DNA of 64,000 bases, taken from positions 140,001 to 204,000 of the forward strand of contig JAJDAJ010000104.1 of NCBI GenBank assembly GCA_029261925.1, in the 5' to 3' direction. The stretch is from Deltaproteobacteria bacterium. Lineage in GTDB: Bacteria; Myxococcota_A; UBA9160; SZUA-336. The notes below the pieces were generated by a model, which worked only from the letters and a program-made list of their open reading frames with translations, was not told where the DNA came from and ran no database searches. Below, one piece after another: positions 58,625 to 64,000 of this stretch (its first letter is position 1; every line of letters begins with the position of its first letter). The translations under genes were made by a program, and so were the position numbers.

Positions 58625-59410
58625 TCAGCGCATGCGCGCGAAGCCGCGCTCCGACTTCTCCAGGAAGGCGGCCATCCGCAGGACGTCGGGCGCGTCCGCC
58701 AGCTCCTCGCGAAGCCGAGCGATGGCCTCGGCAGGCCGGAGCTTCGAGCGGAACACGATCCGGAACGCGCTCTCGATGGCCTCGATGCGCTCGGGGTCCC
58801 AGCCGAGCCGCTCGAGACGCACGCGATTCAGCTTGAGAACACGCGCCGGGTAGCCCTGCAGGAAGCAGAACGGCGGGGCGTCCTGGAGCAGGCCGCTGAG
58901 CCCGCCGATGAAGGCCGCCTCACCCACGCGCAGGAACTGCTGGATCCCTGTCGAGGCCTGGATCACCGCATGGTCCTCGACCGTGACGTGACCCGCGAGC
59001 ATGGCCTGGTTCGACAGGATCACGCCGTGGCCCACGTGGCAGTCGTGCGCGATGTGCGCGCCGACCATGATCAGGTTGTCGTGACCGATCGACGTCACCC
59101 CGCCGCCGCCCTTGGTCCCGGGGTGGATCGTGGTGTGCTCGCGGAACTGGTTGCGGGCGCCGATCAGGAGGCGCGCGTCCTCGCCCGAGAACTTCATGTC
59201 CTGCGGGGGTGCCCCGATCACCGCGAAGGGGAAGATCACGCTCTCCGGCCCGATCTCGGTGTGTCCCATCACGCAGGCGTGCGCGTGCAGGACCACGCCC
59301 TCGCCGAGCTTCACGCCGGCGCCCACCGTCGCGTACGGCCCGATCTCGACGCCCGCGGCGATCTCCGCCCCCGGGTCGACCACCGCGGTGGGGTGGATGG
59401 CGGCGCTCAA
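58625..59410 (-). CDS. lpxA: UDP-N-acetylglucosamine O-acyltransferase
   Basis: 261 residues. First step of lipid A synthesis. Left-handed beta-helix of hexapeptide repeats (AAIHPTAVVDPGAEIAAGVE onward), the catalytic His in GAHIAHDCHVGHGVILSNQA, LAGHVTVEDHAVIQASTGIQ, and the C-terminal helical bundle FRIVFRSKLRPAEAIARLRE. TTG start at 59410 overlaps the fabZ stop (TTGA). Acyl length and whether the sugar is UDP-GlcNAc or the 3-amino analogue depend on residues I cannot assign. Confidence 0.96.
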   Translation of the reverse strand: MSAAIHPTAVVDPGAEIAAGVEIGPYATVGAGVKLGEGVVLHAHACVMGHTEIGPESVIFPFAVIGAPPQDMKFSGEDARLLIGARNQFREHTTIHPGTKGGGGVTSIGHDNLIMVGAHIAHDCHVGHGVILSNQAMLAGHVTVEDHAVIQASTGIQQFLRVGEAAFIGGLSGLLQDAPPFCFLQGYPARVLKLNRVRLERLGWDPERIEAIESAFRIVFRSKLRPAEAIARLREELADAPDVLRMAAFLEKSERGFARMR

Positions 59411-59859
59411 CGCTCCGGTCCCCAGCGCACGAAGCTCGCCAGCAGGTTGGCGCTGGCGGCGAGCTCGCCGTCGACGGTGGCGCGCCCCTCGAGGCGGATG
59501 GCCTGCCGGCGCGCCTGCAGGATCTGCACGTTGAGCTGCAGCGTGTCGCCCGGCCGCACGGGGCGCCGGAAGCGCGCCTTGTCGACCCCCGTCAGCGCCG
59601 GAGTCATGTGCGCCATCTCGGGGTGCGTGAGGATGCACCAGATGCCCCCGGTCTGCGCCAGGGCCTCGAGGATCAGCACGCCGGGCATGATCGGGTGATC
59701 GGGGAAGTGGCCCTGGAGGTAGGGCTCGTTCGCGCCCACGAGCTTGCTCGCGACGATCTCGCTGTCGCCCACCTCGAGGACGCGGTCCACCATCAGGATC
59801 GGATAGCGGTGGGGCAGGATCTCGCGGATCCGATCGATCGTCAGCACCGCCTTGCTCAC
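59407..59859 (-). CDS. fabZ: 3-hydroxyacyl-ACP dehydratase FabZ
   Basis: 150 residues. Removes water from 3-hydroxyacyl-ACP and so competes with LpxA for hydroxyacyl chains. Hot-dog fold with ILPHRYPILMVDRVLEV, catalytic His in LQGHFPDHPIMPGVLILEAL and Glu in LEALAQTGG. GTG start at 59859, seven bases after skp. The duplicated GTGAGCAAG at the skp stop and fabZ start gives a choice of start, but only 59859 is in frame. Confidence 0.96.
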   Translation of the reverse strand: MSKAVLTIDRIREILPHRYPILMVDRVLEVGDSEIVASKLVGANEPYLQGHFPDHPIMPGVLILEALAQTGGIWCILTHPEMAHMTPALTGVDKARFRRPVRPGDTLQLNVQILQARRQAIRLEGRATVDGELAASANLLASFVRWGPER

Positions 59860-59866
59860 GGCTTGC

Positions 59867-60415
59867 TCACTCCGATGCGGCCGGGGCCTTGTTCTTGTTC
59901 ATGCGCTGGACGACCAGCTCGGTGATGTCGTGGGCGTCCTTCTGGTAGAGGATGCCCGGCATGGATCGCTCCAGGATCAGGTCGAACTTCTTCTCGTCCC
60001 CGATATCCTTGACCGCCTTCTCCCAGCGCTCGACGATCGGCCGCAGCATCTTGCGCTCCTCGACCGCGAGCTCGTCCTGGATGGCCGAGGCCTCGCGCTC
60101 GACCTCGCGCTTGGTCTTCTCCCACTCCATCGCGCGCTCCTCGAAGGCCTCACGCGAGAGCACGAAGCGCTGCGACTCGAGCTCCTCCTTGGTGTCGAGC
60201 AGGCTCTGCTGCTGCGGCTCGAACTCCTTGCGGCGCTTGTCGATCATGGCCTCGAGCTTCGCCTGGGCCGCCTTGCCCTCGTCGGTGGACAGCACGCCGC
60301 GGCGCTGGTCCACCAGGCCGATCTTGAGATCGGCCGCGGCCAGGACGGTGGGCGTCAGGTAGAAGGCGGCGGCGACCAGCGCCGCGACGCGAATGCGTGG
60401 CTTGCTCAGCTGCAT
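59867..60415 (-). CDS. skp: Periplasmic chaperone Skp/OmpH family
   Basis: 182 residues. Holds unfolded outer-membrane proteins for delivery to BamA. Signal peptide about 1-25 (KPRIRVAALVAAAFYLTPTVLA, shown in part), then LKIGLVDQRRGVLSTDEGKA and a long charged coiled coil (about 45-150) ending in IVERWEKAVKDIGDEK and FDLILERSMPGILY. Strong GGAGG before ATG 60415. Directly after bamA, as usual. Confidence 0.92.
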   Translation of the reverse strand: MQLSKPRIRVAALVAAAFYLTPTVLAAADLKIGLVDQRRGVLSTDEGKAAQAKLEAMIDKRRKEFEPQQQSLLDTKEELESQRFVLSREAFEERAMEWEKTKREVEREASAIQDELAVEERKMLRPIVERWEKAVKDIGDEKKFDLILERSMPGILYQKDAHDITELVVQRMNKNKAPAASE

Positions 60416-60470
60416 TTGATCCCTCCGGCGCGCCCGGAACGGGCGGCTGCGGCTTCGTGATGGCTCGGGC

Positions 60471-63400
60471 CTAGAACGACGAGCCACCCATCGAGAACTC
60501 GAAGACCGAGGCGTCCTCGTCCTCGAGCTTGTTGATGGGAACTCCCAGGATGATCGTGATCGGACCGAAGGGACTGAACCACTGGACGCCCGCCCCCGTG
60601 CCGAAGCGGAAGGCTCCCGGATCGATCGAGTCGTTCTCCGCGAAGGCGTTGCCCATGTCCAGGAAGGCCAGGCCCCTCAGGCCGAGCTCCTCTGAGATGG
60701 GAAATTGCAGCTCGAGATTCAACAGGAAGAACTTGTTGCCCCCGATGATGTCCGTGTCGTCCAGGTCCTCGAAGTCATCGTCGTCCGTATCCGCCAGGCG
60801 GTTGCAGCTGGCGCCGGCGATGCACGAGCCGGCATCCGGGTCGAAGAAGTCCGGGAAGAAGGCCCGCTCGCCATTGGCAAAGCGCCGCTGGTCCAGGACC
60901 GACCGGCGCGGGCCCACGGCCCGCTGCTTGTAGCCGCGGAGCTGGAAGCTGCCCAGGCCGCCCAGGAAGTAGCGCTCGGTCAGCGGCAGCTCCAGGTCGT
61001 CGTCGATCTGGTCCAGGGCCGCGATGTCGGGCGAGCTCGAGATCAGGCCCAGGCAGGTCGAGGGATCTCCGGCATCGCCCGTGCAGGCGGGCAGGTCGAA
61101 GTCGCTGATGTCGTTGAAGGGCACCGCCCAGCCCGCGTGGGTGTTCAGGACGAAGGTGGACTCGAAGCCGAGCCAGCGCCGCAGCGGGATCCAGTGCGTG
61201 GTGCCGATCTCGAGGCGCACGAACTCGGTGAGCCCGCCCAGCCCGGCGAACTCCATCGAGACCCCCGTGCGGTGGCCGCGCCGCGGGAAGCGGATGTCGT
61301 CGCGCGTGTCCCGGCGCAGCGAGAGCACGATCTTGGAGCTCGTCACGTCGCCCTGGAAGTCCTCGCGCTGCACCAGCGAGGCGGCGCGGAAGTCGTCGAA
61401 CTCGGCGACCTCTCGACTCGAGAAGCTGTAGCCCGCGCCCGTGGTGGTGTCGCCCTCGTCCAGCGGGTACTCGACGAGCAGCTGCAGCGCCGAGATCTGC
61501 TCGTCGAAGTCGATGAACTCGCGCTCCAGGCTCGACAGGGTGGTGCTGAAGCTGGCCGCCGTGCCGAAGATGTAGGGCTCCACGAAGCTCAGGAAGACGC
61601 GCGAGTTGCGCGAGCCCAGGTCAGCGCTCGCGTTGACCGCGCGCCCCAGTCCGAACAGATTGTCCTGGCGGATCGAGGCGGTGATGACGAAGCCGTCCGT
61701 CGAGCCGACGCCGGCGCCGAAGCTGAACGAGCCCGTGGGCCGCTCGACCACGTCGACGTCGAGCGCCACGCGGTTGCCGTCCCCGATGCGACGCGGCTCG
61801 ACCTCCACCTCCTCGAAGAAGCCCAGCCGCTGCACGCGCCGCTCGCTGCGGCGCAGGGCGTAGCCGGAGTAGAGCTCGCCCTCGGCCAGCCCGAGCTCCC
61901 GGCGGATGATGCCGTCGCGGGTGCGCGTATTGCCGTTGACCTCGATCGAGTCGACGAAGAAGAGCTCGTTCTTGGCGACCTCGAAGGTCACGTCGACACT
62001 CAGGTCCTCGTTCTTCACGTGCGTGCGCGGGCTGACCTGCGCGTCGAAGAAGCCGCGGTCCTGGTAGTAGCCCTGGAGCCGCTCGACGTCGTCGGAGAGC
62101 ATGCTGCGGTTGAACACGGCCTCGGGCTGGAGCGCCACGCGCCGCACCAGCTGGTCGCGGTCCATGGTCTCGTCGCCGAGCACGTCGATGCGGCCGACCT
62201 TGAACTGGTCGCCCTCGACGATGCCCACCGAGACCTTGATGCCGCCGTCGGCGATCTCGACCTCGGGCTTGCCGACCGCCACGCGGATGAAGCCGCGGTC
62301 CATGTAGAGGCGGGAGACCCGGTCGAGGTCGCCCAGGAAGATCGGCTCGGCGTACAGGCCCGAGTGGTCCCAGAAGCGGCTCACGTGCGAGTACCAGCGC
62401 CACGGCTTGGTCTGCATCACGCCGATCAGGTCACCCGCATCGACATTCTCGTTGCCGCTGAACTCGATCTTGCGCAGCCGCAGCTTCTCGCCCTCGGTCA
62501 CGTCGAAGACCACGCCGACGATCCCCTGGCCGAGCTCCTCGACCTCGTACTTCACATCGGCCAGGTAGTAGCCCTTGGTCTGGTAGATCGCCTGGACCAT
62601 CTCGCGGTTCTCGAGCAGCAGCGGGTAGTCGATCGTCGAGCCCACGGTCAGCGTCAGCTTCTCGCGGATGTCCTCCTCGTCGACGTTCTCGTTGCCCGAC
62701 AGGCTGATGCGCCGGATGATCGGGTGCTCCTCGACCGCGAACGTCAGCCGGATCCCGTCCAGCGTCTCGTCCGCCAGGACCTGCACGTCGCGGAAGAAGC
62801 CGAGCTGGTAGATGCGGCGCACGTCGCGCGAGACCCGGTGCGCGAGCAGCGGCCCGCCCGGCTTCGTGCTCAGCACGGCCTTGATCGCATCGGACTCGAT
62901 GCGCCGGTTGCCCGAGACCTCGACGGCCGAGACGACCGGGGAGCCGGCCGGGAGCCGGGCGGCATCGGGCGGCGCAGCCTCCGCCTCGCCGGTCGCGTCG
63001 TCGTCCGGCTCGGCGGGCGCATCGCCCTCGTGCACGTCCACGGGCTCGCCGGGATCCGCCGGCAGCAGCGGCGCGTCGGCCTGGGCCAGCGCATCGCCGG
63101 GGACGGCGGAGAGGCCGGCGATCGCCGCACGCACGCGATGGGCCGCCAGCTCCAGGGCGCCGTCGAGCCCCTCGCTGCCCTCGGCGACCAGCAGGAAGCG
63201 CGTCCGCGGCGCCGCGTCCGGCCGCGCCGTGCCGCGCAGCTCGACGTCGAGGCTGTAGCGGCCGCCCGAGTGTCCCACCCGGGCCAGGGCGGCCCAGTCG
63301 GCGTCGCTGGCCCTCGCGCGCTCCAGCCAGGCGCGGGCGTCCACGCCGCTGCGCTCCAGGACGCCCGAGCGCAGCACCGAGCCCACCTGGACCTCGACCG

Positions 63401-63590
63401 GGGGAAGCCCGGAGTCGGCACGCTCGAGCTCGCCGAGCCAGTAGAGCAGGATGCGGTCGGGATCGGGCGCCGCCGGCCCGTCGGCGATCTCGACGGCCAC
63501 GACCAGGCTCCGGGACGGAGTGGCCCCGCCGACTGCGGGGAGCAGCAGCGCGAGGGCGCACAGGGCAGCAGCAGCGCGAAGGGCAGTCAT
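60471..63590 (-). CDS. bamA: Outer membrane assembly factor BamA with extra N-terminal domain
   Basis: 1039 residues, about 230 longer than E. coli BamA. Signal peptide about 1-22. Residues about 25-160 are an alpha/beta domain not found in ordinary BamA (SRSLVVAVEIADG, WAALARVGHSGGRYSLDVEL), joined by an acidic Pro/Asp/Glu linker (about 165-215). Five POTRA domains follow (about 218-292, 293-368, 370-460, 461-535, 537-612), then a 16-strand barrel with the loop-6 motif FQLRGYKQ and C-terminal Phe (FSMGGSSF). Two Cys pairs sit in predicted outer loops. Inserts and folds outer-membrane proteins. Confidence 0.95.
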   Translation of the reverse strand: MTALRAAAALCALALLLPAVGGATPSRSLVVAVEIADGPAAPDPDRILLYWLGELERADSGLPPVEVQVGSVLRSGVLERSGVDARAWLERARASDADWAALARVGHSGGRYSLDVELRGTARPDAAPRTRFLLVAEGSEGLDGALELAAHRVRAAIAGLSAVPGDALAQADAPLLPADPGEPVDVHEGDAPAEPDDDATGEAEAAPPDAARLPAGSPVVSAVEVSGNRRIESDAIKAVLSTKPGGPLLAHRVSRDVRRIYQLGFFRDVQVLADETLDGIRLTFAVEEHPIIRRISLSGNENVDEEDIREKLTLTVGSTIDYPLLLENREMVQAIYQTKGYYLADVKYEVEELGQGIVGVVFDVTEGEKLRLRKIEFSGNENVDAGDLIGVMQTKPWRWYSHVSRFWDHSGLYAEPIFLGDLDRVSRLYMDRGFIRVAVGKPEVEIADGGIKVSVGIVEGDQFKVGRIDVLGDETMDRDQLVRRVALQPEAVFNRSMLSDDVERLQGYYQDRGFFDAQVSPRTHVKNEDLSVDVTFEVAKNELFFVDSIEVNGNTRTRDGIIRRELGLAEGELYSGYALRRSERRVQRLGFFEEVEVEPRRIGDGNRVALDVDVVERPTGSFSFGAGVGSTDGFVITASIRQDNLFGLGRAVNASADLGSRNSRVFLSFVEPYIFGTAASFSTTLSSLEREFIDFDEQISALQLLVEYPLDEGDTTTGAGYSFSSREVAEFDDFRAASLVQREDFQGDVTSSKIVLSLRRDTRDDIRFPRRGHRTGVSMEFAGLGGLTEFVRLEIGTTHWIPLRRWLGFESTFVLNTHAGWAVPFNDISDFDLPACTGDAGDPSTCLGLISSSPDIAALDQIDDDLELPLTERYFLGGLGSFQLRGYKQRAVGPRRSVLDQRRFANGERAFFPDFFDPDAGSCIAGASCNRLADTDDDDFEDLDDTDIIGGNKFFLLNLELQFPISEELGLRGLAFLDMGNAFAENDSIDPGAFRFGTGAGVQWFSPFGPITIILGVPINKLEDEDASVFEFSMGGSSF

Positions 63591-63620
63591 GGGGCGACCT
63601 CGCCAGTTCCGGGGCCCGCG

Positions 63621-63667
63621 ATTCTACCCCGAAAACGCCGGAAAGCGTCCCTTTTCCAGGCGTTTTC
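63621..63667. promoter_or_regulatory. Promoter-like -10 and large inverted repeat upstream of bamA
   Basis: On the minus strand TAGAAT (63626-63621, five of six matches to the -10) lies about 30 bases before the bamA ATG. In place of a -35 there is an imperfect inverted repeat: GAAAACGCCGGAAA (63631-63644) and TTTTCCAGGCGTTTTC (63652-63667), seven bases apart and overlapping the lolD stop. Its A-rich blocks stand out in this GC-rich sequence. It may be an operator, a terminator of lolD, or both. Confidence 0.5.
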
Positions 63668-64000
63668 AGGCACCGGCAAGTCGCCCGTCCACCAGCCGCG
63701 CGCGCTGGCCCAGGCGCGCCGCCAGACGCTCGTTGTGGGTCACCAGGACCAGCGCCGTGCCGCTGGTGGCGCAGAGCTCGAGGAAGAGGTCCTCGACCTC
63801 TCCCGCCGTGTGGGGGTCGAGGTTGCCGGTGGGCTCGTCCGCCAGAAGGACCGGCGGCTCCTGCACCAGCGCCCGTGCGATCGCCACCCGCTGGCGCTCC
63901 CCGCCCGAGAGCTTGCCGGGCCCGTGGCGGCGCCGGTGCGACAGGCCCACCTTTTCGAGCAGGCCGGCGGCTCGCTCGCGGGCACGGCGCCGGGGCCAGC
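63666..64000 (-). CDS. lolD: LolD-like ABC ATPase, C-terminal fragment
   Basis: The last 110 residues are visible; the N-terminus is beyond the right edge. [20 protein letters not shown] leads to the signature [17 protein letters not shown], Walker [14 protein letters not shown] and the H-loop [10 protein letters not shown]. The LSGGERQR and EPTGNLD combination is typical of the LolD/MacB group, and the position before bamA favours LolD, which powers release of lipoproteins with LolC/E. Walker A is not in the window. Confidence 0.82.
   Translation of the reverse strand, partial: WPRRRARERAAGLLEKVGLSHRRRHGPGKLSGGERQRVAIARALVQEPPVLLADEPTGNLDPHTAGEVEDLFLELCATSGTALVLVTHNERLAARLGQRARLVDGRLAGA

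Overview
This is a single 64-kb stretch of a high-GC (roughly 70%) Gram-negative chromosome. Almost every base is coding, most genes abut or overlap, and no rRNA, tRNA, insertion sequence, phage gene or CRISPR array is visible. Lipid A, Kdo, heptose and Bam/Lol/Lpt genes show an LPS-bearing outer membrane. Several gene orders (zapB-zapA next to 5-formyl-THF cyclo-ligase; yicC-remA-gmk-rel; bamA-skp-fabZ-lpxA-lpxI-oxidoreductase-lpxB-waaA-lpxK) are of the kind seen in deltaproteobacterial lineages (Myxococcota, Desulfobacterota and relatives). I cannot name a species.

Layout: 1-780 (minus) holds the cyclo-ligase fragment, ZapA and a ZapB-like coiled coil. 781-1226 is a divergent regulatory region with two sigma70-like promoters and a structured leader. 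1227-7216 is gltBD, followed by a polyprenyl glycosylphosphotransferase and, after a 303-bp gap, a small Rrf2-like regulator. 9335-15668 (minus) is smc-ftsY-glpK. 15876-20933 (minus) is a glycosyltransferase, a SAM hydroxide adenosyltransferase and two half-transporters that look like an asymmetric heterodimeric ABC exporter. 21004-24265 (plus) is an FAD/NAD-type oxidoreductase and an MsbA-like exporter. 24271-28830 is an unrecognised protein divergent from an MMPL/RND exporter that is translationally coupled to a luciferase-like monooxygenase. 28843-29436 is an AhpD-like protein.

29483-46858 (minus) is one long chain of nearly overlapping genes: yicC, remA, gmk, rel, LPS-type glycosyltransferases, an RDD/SpoIIM/DUF4129/DUF4350/MoxR/DUF58 membrane module, and a PpsR-type kinase regulator. 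Its upstream end is a core-oligosaccharide block (heptosyltransferase, glycosyltransferase, epimerase, heptose kinase). 46932-48026 is a second heptosyltransferase, divergent from lptF and a Kdo-kinase-like gene (48047-50009). 50058-52483 (minus) is kdsA, bioB and a DoxX protein. 52519-64000 (minus) is the envelope operon lolD-bamA-skp-fabZ-lpxA-lpxI-oxidoreductase-lpxB-waaA-lpxK-lpxL.

Together the right-hand half makes and exports LPS: acyl-chain supply (FabZ), lipid A (LpxA, I, B, K, L), Kdo (KdsA, WaaA, kinase), heptose core (RfaE1, GT9 enzymes), transport (MsbA-like, LptF) and outer-membrane assembly (BamA, Skp, LolD). The most striking general property is gene coupling through four-base NTGA overlaps, of which TTGA (TTG start) is the commonest form. 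The points I would check first are the extra N-terminal domain on BamA, the orphan GnnA-like oxidoreductase inside the lipid A operon, the structured gltB leader, and the exporter/monooxygenase pair with its unknown neighbour.
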